From positions 1 through 27,426 of the forward strand of contig JAKCWW010007996.1 of NCBI GenBank assembly GCA_026260175.1: 27,426 nt of DNA. Direction: 5' to 3'. Of the stretch, positions 10,010 through 22,515 are shown piece after piece. This stretch comes from Reticulitermes lucifugus. Taxonomy: Eukaryota; Arthropoda; Insecta; Blattodea; Rhinotermitidae. How positions within the stretch are numbered: the first letter of the stretch is position 1; each line of letters opens with the position of its first letter. A program made the position numbers and the translations under genes. The notes beneath the pieces were generated by a model. It did not search any database and had not been told where the DNA came from. It saw nothing but the letters and a program-made list of their open reading frames with translations.

Positions 10010-10138
10010 TAAAATCTTCTCAGGCTGACAGAGGTGTCAGGTGGTTCAAACACACTGGCATTTCAGAGACCGACTCTCTTGCTGAAACGCTGATGTATGT
10101 GAACCACCTGACATAGCTGTCAGGCTTAAAAGATTTTA
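10010..10138. repeat. 129-bp imperfect palindrome in the intron between exons 3 and 4
   Basis: The arms 10010-10048 and 10100-10138 are reverse complements at 33 of 39 positions; the inner 14 pairs (TGTCAGGTGGTTCA) are perfect. Inside the 51-nt loop, TTTCAG and CTGAAA pair again, extending the hairpin. No clear target-site duplication was seen outside. It could be a palindromic MITE or a structured intronic RNA element; the sequence alone does not decide. Confidence 0.75.
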
Positions 10139-10634
10139 CTGACTTCTGCTGCGGCACAAGCTCCAAGACATAATAGGAAAGATGTGCACAATTAGGGATC
10201 AAACAAAACTACAGAAACTTCAGCCACAGAAATCTACCTAAAAATTCAACAGGGTCTTTAAACCCAAGTCAGGCCAGTATACAACACAAACAACCAACAC
10301 ATACTATGCAGTAGGTTCAATGTACCAGTTTTCACAGACATAATGCCACAGAGGACATCACAATGTATTTAAAACATTATGCTTTTGTGATTAATATGGT
10401 GAACAAATAAATTCATAAATTGCCAGTTATTAACAGAAAAATTAAATCACTCTAAAAGTCCTTGACAGACATAAAAATAAAAATAAGTGAATTGTGACAT
10501 AAAATAAATTTCCGATAGCAATGAATTCTTCTCAGGTGTTTTCCATGTCAGTATGGCATAAATTTTTAATGTTTCAGAAATGGTCTCTGCCTCCATCATC
10601 ATGGAATGATATAACAAGTGATTTAGCTAATTCA

Positions 10635-10639
<5 letters not shown>

Positions 10640-10672
<33 letters not shown>
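10640..10672. repeat. (TA)n microsatellite
   Basis: About 16 uninterrupted TA units in Nrx-IV intron 3, roughly 240 nt downstream of exon 3 on the transcript strand. Confidence 0.98.
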
Positions 10673-10674
<2 letters not shown>

Positions 10675-10908
10675 ACAACGCGACAGGCCCCAATGGCCAC
10701 ACAATTAAAAGCTACATCACTCATCACACAAGTCACAGGCAATCTCTGAAACATTCAAAATTCATTCCGTTCACACACGGCTGTGAATACTACACAACTT
10801 ACCGAAGGAACGAATGTCAGACAACGGTGCTTTTATGCTCCTGTCTCCAATCTGTATTAAAGAACATGCATTCATTAGACAAATGTTATCACACACTGTA
10901 CCACTTAC

Positions 10909-11105
10909 TTTTGTGTTACCTCCGGGCTCTTTGTAATCAGCATAATCGAGTCCATTGGTGCCGTAACTGATGCTGTACTCCATGACATATTCTGATGAAT
11001 GCCGTCGTCCTTGAGTAGCAATCCGAGTGACATTCCTCACACTACCCAGATCAATGATCAGATACTGGTCAAAGTCTGAGTTGGATGCGGTCCATGCATT
11101 TCCAC
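10909..11105 (-). CDS. Nrx-IV: Nrx-IV exon 3, discoidin core, alternative version A
   Basis: The exon is 197 nt. It starts after acceptor tggtttag and ends at AAA|GTAAGT, a near-perfect donor. It encodes the discoidin core with GGNAWTASNSDFDQYLIIDL, then the VRNVTRIATQGR and YGTNGLDYADYKEPGGNTK segments. It contains an N-glycosylation sequon (NVT) that exon 4 lacks. Entry is phase 1 and exit phase 0, identical to exon 4. It reads on perfectly into exon 5 (MFKGNVNGNG), and this version looks the closer of the two to the common Caspr discoidin sequence. It is one of a mutually exclusive pair. The acceptor is rather purine-rich upstream, so it may depend on regulation. Confidence 0.93.
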
Positions 11106-12112
11106 CTAAACCACAGCAGGCAGGTGGGAGCACAACCATGCAACAGCCACCAACATCAAATAATAAGATAAAACAAAAGAAGTGAAGGGACAATATTTGT
11201 CTTTTTAAATGAAGGCAGGGGACAGACTGTAAACTGATCAAAATCTTCCATACATCTGTCTTGTTAAAGAACTATTTTACTAGGGAAGTAGTATAACTAA
11301 CAGGAGTACAAATGGGTATAAGGGGTTGCCATTAACTGCAATCTACAGGATCTATCTGCAGAGTTGACGAGTAGTCATCTAGTCAAGAAAGCCGCTCTGC
11401 AACCCAAAGGTTCTTCACTGCCTTCATATAGGCTTGCTATCAGTACCTAACCTCAACCAATTCCATGCAGTTCACACCTTCACATACCCTTCTCCAAGAT
11501 TAATCTTAATTAAAACATCTTTTTCCCCAGCTTTTTTTAAGTTTTCAAACAATTCTGAATTCATTTCTCATTTCCTTTGTGCATCCTAATGAACTGACCA
11601 CCTCAGGATTCTTGACTTCAATCACATGCACAATATTGGGTGGAGTTCTTATTCCACATGCACCTTAATTACAAATCACTGTGAGACATTGACGTACAAT
11701 ACGACCCAGTTTCACCCACAACAATCCTGACAACAAAGGTCTGCATGGTGTTCACTGTGCCAATCATGAGATTCTGTTCACTGTACTTGTAATACTTTAC
11801 ACTTATTCCTTGTTTTTATGAAGTCACTAAAAATAATCAGTCCAATATGCAGAATAAGGTAAGTGCCTGCAAGATATTTCTAGCTAAGTATATGATCAAC
11901 ACCGAGTCAAGAACAGCAAGTTCGAGGATGGCTGATATATCTGATTTTACCAAACGACTACTTTGAACTACACATCTTAACAGTGTATCTTACTCTTCTT
12001 GGAATAAGCCGAAGATGAAGGCATAAGCTCCTCCAAAAGGTCAGCAACTAACTACCATTCAACAATGCATTATACCCCAAAAGACACTATAAAAACCACT
12101 ATCACACAATGT

Positions 12113-12143
12113 ATGCCTAGCTAATAATGCCTAGCTAATAATG
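12113..12143. repeat. 14-bp tandem repeat, about two copies
   Basis: ATGCCTAGCTAATA occurs twice without interruption, followed by the start of a third copy. Confidence 0.9.
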
Positions 12144-14436
12144 CTCCTGTTGTTAATATAGGCTTTATGATAAGGAATGCAGCTATCATGGTGTATTATA
12201 AAAATTGTGTGAAAGGACTGACGAAAATAACATTCCATGCATATCGCCAACATAATACACATGCCACAACTAGACTGCTGCCCATCATTAATCCTAATTC
12301 AAGAACTTAATATATGAAACCACCAAATATTTTGCTAATATACCCACAAATCTATATCTATATCTAAAAAGTAAAACAGTAAAAAAAGAGGTAAAAAAGT
12401 AAGTTTGTCCCTGTGCAACCCATTAGGACATAACTGGTGAGCAGAGGTATCGCACAACTCATTCTTCACTTTCACACTAAAAAGCAATAATACAATTTGA
12501 AAATCATAATTAATGCAAAAAGTTAAGTTATATTTCAACAAAATGAACATTTTTGTTAAAATCATACGGAGACTGGTAACAGGTCATTCCTTGGATGAAG
12601 GATTACTCAAAATTTTAAAAAATCTAGTTTTATGCCAATGACGTTTATGGGTTGTGTTATATTTCCCCCTTCCTGTGCTCTACTTCAGCAGTAAGATCAT
12701 ACGTAATTTTGAACTTTCTCAGCAAGTACTAGAAACATCTGATCAGCAAACTGACATCACACTGGCATGCTACAGCAGTGTGCAACACAGAAGAGGGACT
12801 GTGACGCACGACTGTGAAACTGCTTCATGTTACGGTTTCAAAAGACTATGTTTACACGCAATAAACATATACACTTACGCTTGCAATAACACATATGGTA
12901 CCCTGGATTTACTAATGCATGTTCTTACTAGCAATCTTCGCATAAACAGTTAAAATGGGAAGGTTGTGTCTGTCCACTAACATATCACCTTCAAGAATAA
13001 CTGACGTATTTTTATCGTATGTGGTACTGGTGAGTTCACAAGAAGCTGGGAAGCAAATTTCATTTTGGTTCACATCCCTATTTTACATGAAGCTCAAAAA
13101 TCAAACTTTGATTTTCTCAAATGACAAGTGCTTATACAAAACACACATACATTGCAATAATGTGGATCTGGTATGAGTCAGCAACTTTTATTTGAAATGC
13201 TTTTTAATAGGCCTGAAGATATTTAAATATGGTGAATTTCTAATGAAAAACAACTGGGTTTGTGGCTCTGCCATATACATGTAATATGCAGCAAGACTCA
13301 CTCTGAAACAATGGATTTGTATCTATAATAAATAAATAATAAGGCTACTATACTATGCAAAATCCTGTAGGTTGCATCTGGAAAATACTGTATGTACACT
13401 TATCGTAGCAACAAGATTTGGGCAAGAAATGTTACAATCTGCATTAAGAAAACTGTTCTGACAGCTGCACTTATCCTGTACTTTATCAGCTGATTATTGA
13501 TCACAACCATTATCTAGTGCAAAAGTCACAGAACATGGCACAGAAAATATCAAGATGAAATAGCTGCATATCACTTTAGGGTACTACCCCTGCCAGATGA
13601 GACTACTTGACATCAAATCAATTAAAGAACCTTCCAAATGCAAACAATAACCTGCTACAACAGACCAAATGCCTTGTGTGTTCTTAGTTCGCTCAATGTA
13701 CGTGTGATGTTATGTGGTACTACACATTATACACACATGTAACAGCTGTTTGAGGAAAATGCTGACATCACTGATATGTTTATACAATGTGTATTCTGAA
13801 AAAACTGTAGCAGCTGAAGACTGTAAAACATGAAGCTCCTTTCACTGTCTAACTCTTAACCTTCCTCTGTACTTTCATGTTTCTGAATTGAAAACACCCT
13901 AACAAATTACCTTACACTACACCATAAACATGGCGATTCTTTTAAAACACCTTCTTAATTTTGTTAGTGGTAACAGAGGTGATAAAGGTTTTATGAGGTT
14001 TCTGAAATGATAACTTATGCACTTATTTGGATTCTTTTTCAATTATGCAACAAGTGAAATCATGGGCTCAAAATCAAATAGATGTATTTATACAATGTCT
14101 GTTACTTTAAAGTAACCAAAGTGGGGAACAACATAATGTCTACGGTTGTTCATTTCAAAATATTTACACAGATTAATTATCACAATTACAGACACAAAAG
14201 GAGCCAGACACTGAAATGGTGCCAATGCAAGCAAATAACTTCTAAAATGTGCAGTAGACCACATTGAGTGGACTGTTGTACCATATGGTGGTCTTCAACA
14301 ATTAACTCCACAACTTGACTTCCCACTCTCTTAAACGATGGACAGAAATTGCAGTAGTGGCCAAAATCATTCTCAGTAATGGACTGGCAATTTAAAATAT
14401 CCTATTGCATATCTTAAGGGAAACAAAGTTAATTAA

Positions 14437-14600
14437 CCCTTTGATACCAAAGGCCGTCTACACCTGTCGCACAGTGGAATGCTGTGAAAGCCACACAACC
14501 ACTACAGTTCTCGGGGAATAACATGCTAAGTAATGGGTGGGCCATTTAAATCTTGGTCTTTTGCAGGGTGCACTTGGCACTGAATTCACACATGAAAAAG
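14437..14600. mobile_element. possible piggyBac-like MITE
   Basis: TTAA flanks both sides (14433-14436, 14601-14604). The left end CCCTTTGATACC resembles the other MITEs of the window, but the right end inverted (CTTTTTCATGTG) matches it at only half of 12 positions. Tentative. Confidence 0.35.
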
Positions 14601-15586
14601 TTAACCAGTCAGACAAATAAATCAGACCTTTACTTCAATTTGCTTATCCTTCTAAATGTGTGCTGTACTCTGTATATTAAAAGCATAGACTGAATGCATA
14701 GTCACACTGCATATGCATAACTTGATTATACACGTTCCTTTTTCAATCATAATTTTCCTAGATGCAGATCTGAACACAGTAATGCATAAAATTTCATTCT
14801 ATTTATGTAAGCTTATAATACTGTGAAATCTATTCAAATTGGAACACAAGCTGTAGGACCACTCAACACTACTTGCTAACAGAAGCTGCTGCTGGAACTC
14901 CAGTCATGCCCACTTAGCATACCTGCTGGGCCAACTCCAAATGTACTCATTTCCAATTTATTAATCTTGTCTTAACATCTACACTAAATACACTCATGTC
15001 ATGTTCTCTGAACATTTAAATTTTCACGCCTGTTCAATGAATATAAGTTGCAGATGCAGTAATAAATCTTCCTTTCATGCAAAATCAAGAGAATAAGTAG
15101 AAAATGTGGTGGCCTGTTTTCATGTAATTCTTAAACACATCTGGTCTAGAGCTTAAAAAATGTGGGTCACACCAACACAAGAAGTTCAAATGGCAAATCC
15201 AGTGTAGAAAGGTGTAACATTAAGAACCAAGAAAAATACAATTCAATGTTTACCAACACACTGTAGCATCAAATGGGATGTGAAAATGGTACAAATTTGG
15301 GCGGTAAGACCAACATACACCTTGACATCAACCAATAAATTGAGCAAAACAAAAATAAGCCTGTCTGTATCAACTAATTCTAGCTAATTAATGAATCACT
15401 GCAATAGTTACAAGAATTAGGTTGCATAATGATGGAAGAATAGGGATCTGCACCCAACATTGCTCCAGTCACGTTTAAACGTCCTAATAAAAGTGTTGCA
15501 CAGCTGATAGTCACAGAGGCCTACACAAAATGAAATCATTCCATGTACATCTGATGTGAGGAGACCTAATGTTGTCTGTTGTTTTG

Positions 15587-15627
15587 TATGCACACACGCG
15601 GTGTGTGCGTGCGCACGCGTGTGTGTA
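15587..15627. repeat. alternating purine-pyrimidine (CA/CG/TG) tract, Z-DNA-prone and palindromic
   Basis: Forty-one bases alternate strictly except for one GG step at 15600-15601. The tract contains ACACACGCG and CGCGTGTGT as inverted arms and the palindromes GTGCGCAC and ACGCGT. It sits within Nrx-IV intron 2. Confidence 0.85.
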
Positions 15628-16899
15628 GTCTCTCATATTAAAGTAAGAACTAACGCTGAAAGTGTTCAAGAAAACAGTGCTGAGGAAGGTTTCGGACTTG
15701 GAAGTAACAGGTGGTCTGAGAAAATAACATGAGAAGTTTCATGGCTTGTATTCCACACCAAATATTAACAGCAAGATCAGATCAATGAGGATCAGATGAT
15801 TAGGGCATCCACTATGTATGGGGGTAAAAACAAATGCATACTGAATTTCGGTGGGAAAGCATGAAGGAAAACAACCTCTTGAAACCCAAAGACAGAGATG
15901 GGAAGATAATATTACCATAAATCTTATGGATGGCATTGACAGGATTCATGTGGCTCAGGACACGGACAAGTTGTAGGCTGTTCTGAACATGGCACTGAAC
16001 CTTTGGGTTTCATAAAATACAGTTCATTTCTTGACTAGCTGAGGAACTACTAGCATCTCAAGAATGACTCTGCTACATGGCATTAGTTATGTGAAGAAAG
16101 CCTGAACTTAAATCATAATTAGATCACATAAAACTGAGAAAACATCTGCTGCACATACATACATACAATGCTGCACACCTATTGCAAGCTAAAAACCATT
16201 AATTTTAAAAAGTACCACACAAAAATAATACACATTCAACAAAAAAACCAAACAAATTTATATTAACTGTACAACTAAAATATATCAACTTCAACCCAAT
16301 TCATTAAATTAAAAATTACTTCAAATGCCATATCTACAATGAACAATAAGCAAAGTGAATTCCTTAGACTATCCATGTACACAATTAAAATATTTTACCC
16401 CCTCACAAGCCAAAATTCCCCCTCCCCCCCCCAAATGGAAAACAGAAAATGGAATTACTGAAAGGGTCTTTCTTTCTTCCTTCAAACACCTATTTTCTGA
16501 CAGTGTTAGTCTTGCAAGTGAAATCAATGTAAGGCTGGATGAGATAACATAAAATGGTTAATTTTTACAACAGAATGTGACAAAGAAGTATCTCTGTAAA
16601 TTACAGTAGATAAAATGTGGGTAATTGCAAACACTGGATAGTCTGTGTATAAATGCAATAAGTACCAATAAGTAAAAGCCAAGCAAAACTAAATAAATTG
16701 TGAAGTTCTAATGAATCACAAAATAATCTATTACATTCAACAGTTAAAGCCCCTACATGTTATGAAGTCTGACCCAAAGGTTTCTGGAAAACCAAAATCA
16801 GAGATGCAGGGTTCCGCGCATAAATGTGGTATAACAGGTTCACAAATTCTGAAATATTTCCCTGGAAGTGGGCAGGGACACTGTTTTCACATCCAATTT

Positions 16900-17342
16900 C
16901 ACAGCATTCACTCCTGACATCAGCTATGCAGAGTGAGAACTCCACCAATGTCCTAGCCATATTGCCTGTGGTTTATACTAGTAAGTCTATGCTTCATCAC
17001 CAGTGGTGTTCACTATTTTGAAGTCATTAAAGAAGTTCCGAACAATTTTTCACAAGTTTCAATTTTTTTTTATCAGTGAAACTTTTTAACACACACTTTC
17101 TGTATGCTTAAGTAGTCAACTACAATTTGGTGTTGCATTTCCAGAGCCATGTTCATATGTCTCCCTATCAATCTGGTATTTCTCTGTCACCATGACTCAG
17201 TCTTTTTACCCTCCCAACATTTTCATGGACTAAAAAATTTCAGTAATCTAGATTCTTCACATCTGTACCTTCTTTGAGTCTATTAAACCTTTCAAAACAA
17301 TCTGTTCTTAAAGCAACTTCATTACAAAAACCAAGTTCAACA
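16900..17342 (-). pseudogene. probable mariner-family transposase relic
   Basis: Three frames on the minus strand give mariner-like pieces in the right order: an N-terminal FERFNRLKEGTDV, then VGRVKRLSHGDREIPD, then NFFNDFKIVNTTGDEA followed after a stop by TY and YKPQA. TGDE-W-Y-Y-P is the catalytic block around the second acid of mariner transposases. Stops and frameshifts are plentiful, so it is dead. No terminal repeats were found. Recognition is from short motifs only. Confidence 0.45.
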
Positions 17343-17734
17343 GAATGGAAATGGGGAACCCTTGATGACTAAAATCTGGACAGTTTAGCCTACAATGAGC
17401 CAAACAATTTCTCTGCCCACCAAAAGAATTTGGTGCATAAATGTTTGGATCAGACCTCATATAATTCCTTAGGTTCAGCTACTGTAACACACTGTTACTT
17501 ATACTAGTACATTAATCGTATTTATCCAAATATAAGACAGCATCCTAAAACTGCGGGGTTTAAAATTATGAAACAAAAAAGTTCAAATGCAGTAATTCTA
17601 TGCCATGATTATTGTAACATTTGTGCAGCTTGCAGTTAGTGGAGAAAAAGATAAAAGGGAATGTGAAAGAACAGCACTGTGGTATTCACAATAAATTACA
17701 GAATTTTCATCACATCAACAGTCTGTACTCGACA

Positions 17735-17745
17735 GGGGGGGGGGG
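17735..17745. repeat. G11 homopolymer
   Basis: Eleven consecutive G in Nrx-IV intron 2. A shorter C run (nine C) is at 16424-16432. Confidence 0.97.
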
Positions 17746-19754
17746 CCATTGCTAGTATTAAATACAACAATGTGAACAGCAGATCTACATTTTTAACAAG
17801 ACAATTTTTTGTCAAAAAATTAAACATAACTTGACTAACCTGGAACTTTTTCTGTCAGTTAATTTATTAAGCCTGCTACAGAGATGTAATTCAAACAACA
17901 TAACTGTAGCACAAATGTTAACCTTTAATGGATGGACAGGAAAACACTATCCCATTACAAGTACATCCATTTCATCTGAAAGGGACAACACTGTCCTGTA
18001 GTGGGTATTTAAATTGAGCAGTGCTCTGACTGTGGCAGAAACTTGGGATTTAAAAGGCTGTGTGCTAAGAGTTAAAGAGAAACTTTGGATTCAGAACAAA
18101 GCATTGCCTTATATTCAGATACATACCACAAGAACAATCAGATTCAAAGAAAAAAACACTACTATGCAACAATGTTCAGGACATGACAAAATCTGAGAAT
18201 GAGATTAACCTTATACACTCAAAACTGAATATCACAGTGGATTCCAAATTACACAACCAACAGACTGTCATCATTCTTCATTAAACTGATGTTATTGCTT
18301 TCTGTAACCTATCACCACACAATTGTTTTATTGCAATGTCAGAAATCAGACGGGGTTTTATTTCCCAAAACTCCAACCCTAGTGTCACAAGTCAAAAGCT
18401 CCACAGAACTGATAGAATAAATGATTATTCTAGCTAATGATATTTCTTTCAACTATGTAACTGGCCCCACCAATTCCTGTATGACAGATAACACCAATAC
18501 AGAAAATACAACTCAATTACAATGGACTGACATTTACACTTTCAGAACTTAGGTACAGAAAAATTATAACTTACTACTGCTAGAATTTAAAATGACCATG
18601 TTATGAGATTCTCGTAATAAATGAAAAACCTTCACAGGTCCTGATGGAAGGATGCACATAAACTCCAATATCGCATACTATTCAATTCTGGCACAGAATC
18701 TACCATCTCACATAACACATTGATATAAAATTCGTTATATATGGGCAAGTATTTATAATGACAACAAAATAATTTAAATGTTAGGAACTGGTATGTTCTG
18801 TCAAGTCACAATTGCCTACACCTCAAAAAGCTTGCCAAGAGACACCAGTAACTTACAAATAAGCATTCTTGTTTGTGTTTGTAAGATAATCACATAAATA
18901 TACATAGAAATTAAGTCCACGTATCATTAGAAACTAGTCACTTTAATGGCATTCAGCTATAAAGCACAAAAGAACAGCCTGACATGTGCTCAGGTAACAA
19001 GTTCATATCCAAGACACCTTCTGTTTTATTTGTATCCACTGTATTTTTACACTTCCATTACACCTCAGATTATATCATATCCCACACATCATTCTGCTTA
19101 CCTGTTCAAACAGGATGGCAAGGGACCTTAAAACATCCAAGAGAAAAACTTTACAAAATTACAGTCAGTAACATGCAGGAGTGTCATTCTGCCAGCAATC
19201 ATGAGATACAATCCATCAATTTAATCTGACTCAAGCTACTGTGGTATATTGCTCTGAAAATTCTAAAGCCTCTAATAAGTACGAAAGTTCCCAAGCACAA
19301 AGGTATGTTCCATTCGATTCAAACAGTATCAAACCAATGCCTTTACCAACTTTATCAAAACTCAAAGTGGACTTGCACCAATGATGTCTGGCTGAATTGA
19401 TGATTATTATGTTACTGATTCTATCTCAGGTACTGTGGTTACAAGCACTGCTGACACTGATGATGAGGCAACACTCAGAGGAATGGCAGTGAAAAACAGA
19501 AACCTTCCTGCAGGCCACAGGGAATCCATGTAGAGGTCCTAAACAGCAATCTATCCCAGGACTTGCACTCTGATTATTGGGAAATGTGTTCATGGGAATG
19601 CACTGACTATATGACATCTAAATGTGGGAACTGTACGCCATGAACCGATGTACTGTTTACTTACTACTATATGACACTGGTCACTGAAAAATCAAGAGTG
19701 CAAATAAATCATTATAGTATTTTTTAGGTTACAAATGACACCCCTACATGCCAC

Positions 19755-19804
19755 AACTGACAGCTGACCCAAGTCCACTAACTGACAGCTGACTCAATTC
19801 CACT
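19755..19804. repeat. 25-bp tandem duplication
   Basis: Two adjacent copies starting AACTGACAGCTGAC at 19755 and 19780, with two mismatches, followed by a short CT repeat. Confidence 0.85.
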
Positions 19805-20632
19805 CTCTCTCTCCATTAAAACCACCTTGACATAAACATACTATGTATCCAGTCCAGCAAAAATAAATGCACAGAAAAACTTCCATAACATTCTAAAATA
19901 ACTTTAACAGTTTCAGGAATTAATAGATGCCTGGGAACACGGCACACTTCTATCAACATATGGCATTTATATCTACTTCTGACATCTTGTTCAACTGAGT
20001 ACATGCACAAACAGTAACACTAGGAGTAAATAAGAGAAACAATTCTCTCTTTACATGAAGAATTCATCTTTTAAGATTCACAACATACTTTATTAAGAAA
20101 AAATATTAGGATATCCATAACAGAATATACAATAAACTATGTCCTCATGTGGAAACAAAAAGTATGCATCTTAGAATCCTTTGATGACTGCTGTGCAATG
20201 TCTGCAACAATACACACTTTATTTAATCATGATGCAATATAAAAAAGCAATAATGCAATTCACAGATGTATTTACTGTGTTCATTCATCACCTCTGTGGT
20301 GGTAGCTGCTATGGTGCCTGTTGCACTGAAGTATATCTGACATCTGACATTCCCCTGCAGTAAATATAAAGACTCTTCCTTCTAATCATGTGTTAAGGCC
20401 ACCTGTCTATAAAGTGAGGCTGTGCTGTAAATCACTGTCTATTTGAATGTTCAGTAAATCCATCAGGATGCATAAATGACCCACATACACAGGGCTCCAA
20501 TCCCAAGCATGAACATCCCTGCACACACATCAGTGTATATCAGACAGCTTCATTGTTCCCTCCTCTGTCAATATGGCATGTCTAACCCTACTTATCCATT
20601 CATTCATTGTTGAAGTCTGATATACTGTACAT

Positions 20633-20896
20633 AGTTTGTCAGTTACAAGTTCAGTGTAGCTATTCTTAACACATACTGATTAGACTTCTTATCTTGTCTC
20701 CTCTCAGTGCACTGTCTCAAACCCTGTCATACACTCATTGCAATGCCATCTTATTCCACAAACTCTTGTCCTTTTCACAACAGTTCTGCACATACCACAT
20801 TATAACTAATTTCCAGCAATGTACCAGTTCAATAATCCTTCTGTTGGCCAAAAACAGCTATTCACTGTTAACTCCAGTTTGTCAGTTACAAGTTCA
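20633..20896. repeat. pair of 21-bp direct repeats 243 bp apart
   Basis: AGTTTGTCAGTTACAAGTTC plus one base is identical at 20633-20653 and 20876-20896, and similarity continues weakly for a few bases after. It may be an old local duplication or two ends of an unrecognised repeat. Confidence 0.6.
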
Positions 20897-22406
20897 ATGC
20901 AGGCACTTTGTATGCATACCAATTAAAGTTATCGATTCTTCCAAGTTACTTACTCATCTGTCATCCATGCTATACAATCTAGATACTGAGAGTAATAAAA
21001 AAGTTCCCATATTATAAAAACTAAAATCTACCATGTTCTGTTGAATGTTACTTAATATATCTGACAATCTTAATATAGTAATAAACTGTTGCAAGTCTGG
21101 CACTGACCAAGACTGTCCCTAAAACCAACACACTTCACTTATGACAATGCAATAACAACAGAAAGGGAAGCTTTACACTGTGATTGGAACCTTGATCTTG
21201 TGAACTGCACTTGCTTACACTGAAGCTAAGCCAAAGTGTCATCCCATTACTGCACATCTGTGAGAAAATGAAGCAATGACTTGAACTTCGGAAAATAAAT
21301 ATGTATGTTTTGGTATACAAGAAATTTATCAAGAGTCATGGCACTTGTTAGGTGCCTTGTAGGGATGACCACTCTTTACAACATACCCTCTTAGTTAATA
21401 AAAAATATGGACTTTTTAGCAGTAACACATCTTAATTCAGTGACAGGTGGCAGCAGTCTGACACACAACAGCATCAGGCAGTTAGGCCCTACCAACCTCC
21501 TAGGTCATGTCAGTTCAGTAGGTAAAGAATTTGTTTGCAGAAAATTGCTGGTAGGCCACACCCTGGGGTGGGGAAGGTCACATCTGGCCCATGGGTAATA
21601 TGTTGGGGCACCGTGGTATTAGAAGCAGCTGGCATTGCACAATAACTCAATGCCTCCAGACTCTTAGGTTCCCTGGAAGGGTGTACCTAATGTTATGGCC
21701 AAGATGATTATATTCTACAAAGCACAATGTCAGATCAGAAATCCCACATTAGTGTTTTCATTTGTGTCAAGATACACATGACTGCAGGACTCAAAAAACA
21801 TGGCTGACCCTTTTCCAGAGGCTAGGGAAAAATTGTAGCTGATAATTAGCATCTCATTCCATGTTCAGGAGTTGGATTTTAGAATTCTGGCATTCTTATT
21901 CAGTCACTTTTGGGGCAGAGGAAATGAAGAACCATAACCAAAGTTAACCTCTCCAATGCTGAGGATTTACTTGGCTAACTTAGAATAGTGAAGTGTCAAA
22001 GCACACACTTGAATGTCTGCAACCTAACCTAGTCTCGAAAGACACATACGTATATCTGTGGAAAAATGGATCAAATTAACTTTTTATGCCACCCTGTGCT
22101 TGGCCTGTGAGTATTTAGAATAAACAGAATTAAGAAATTAATCTTGAGTGCTGAGTGGAAAAGAGGCAGGACACCCAAAAATTCTGGTCTGTTTTCCAGT
22201 GACTAAGTTATCTGCCCAGCTACCAAGTTTACATAAACGTTTCCAGCCCTTATATCTCAAATATGATATGAAATATGTCAAAATGTACAGAGACAAAATT
22301 GTTACAAACGCTAGTGTTTTATGCAAACAGCATGACAAATTTACAGGGAGGAGGAGTGTATGTGTGAGCCAGCATAACTGCTGCTATCAACACTACAGAA
22401 GATGGA

Positions 22407-22412
22407 TTTATT
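22407..22412 (-). terminator. candidate polyadenylation signal AATAAA for the transferase gene
   Basis: The minus strand reads AATAAA about 104 nt past the transferase stop codon. It is the first canonical hexamer after the stop. No A-rich tract follows, so there is no visible retrogene poly(A) tail at this point. Whether it is used, and how it avoids ending the host transcript, is not visible. Confidence 0.4.
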
Positions 22413-22515
22413 TTTTCTATCTTATATTGATGGCTGTAGTGTACTACTTCTCTGACAACGACTATGTGCACTACTATTATTGCTGTTGTTACTGCTGCTG
22501 CCACAGTTGCTACTA

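Larger units (their letters stand above)
11106..22515 (-). other. Nrx-IV: Nrx-IV intron 2, 3' part (11.4 kb)
   Basis: Between exon 3 and the nested transferase gene. Only the repeats and relics listed separately are recognisable (possible MITE, Z-DNA tract, mariner relic, G run, small duplications). I looked for a third discoidin exon (IATQGR-like block with matching phases) and did not see one. A stretch at 21500-21580 vaguely resembles an old tRNA-derived SINE head, but not well enough to call. Confidence 0.65.

Noticed and set aside
10521..10970. 149-codon plus-strand ORF
   Set aside because: It runs through the TA microsatellite and antisense to the end of exon 3; no domain.
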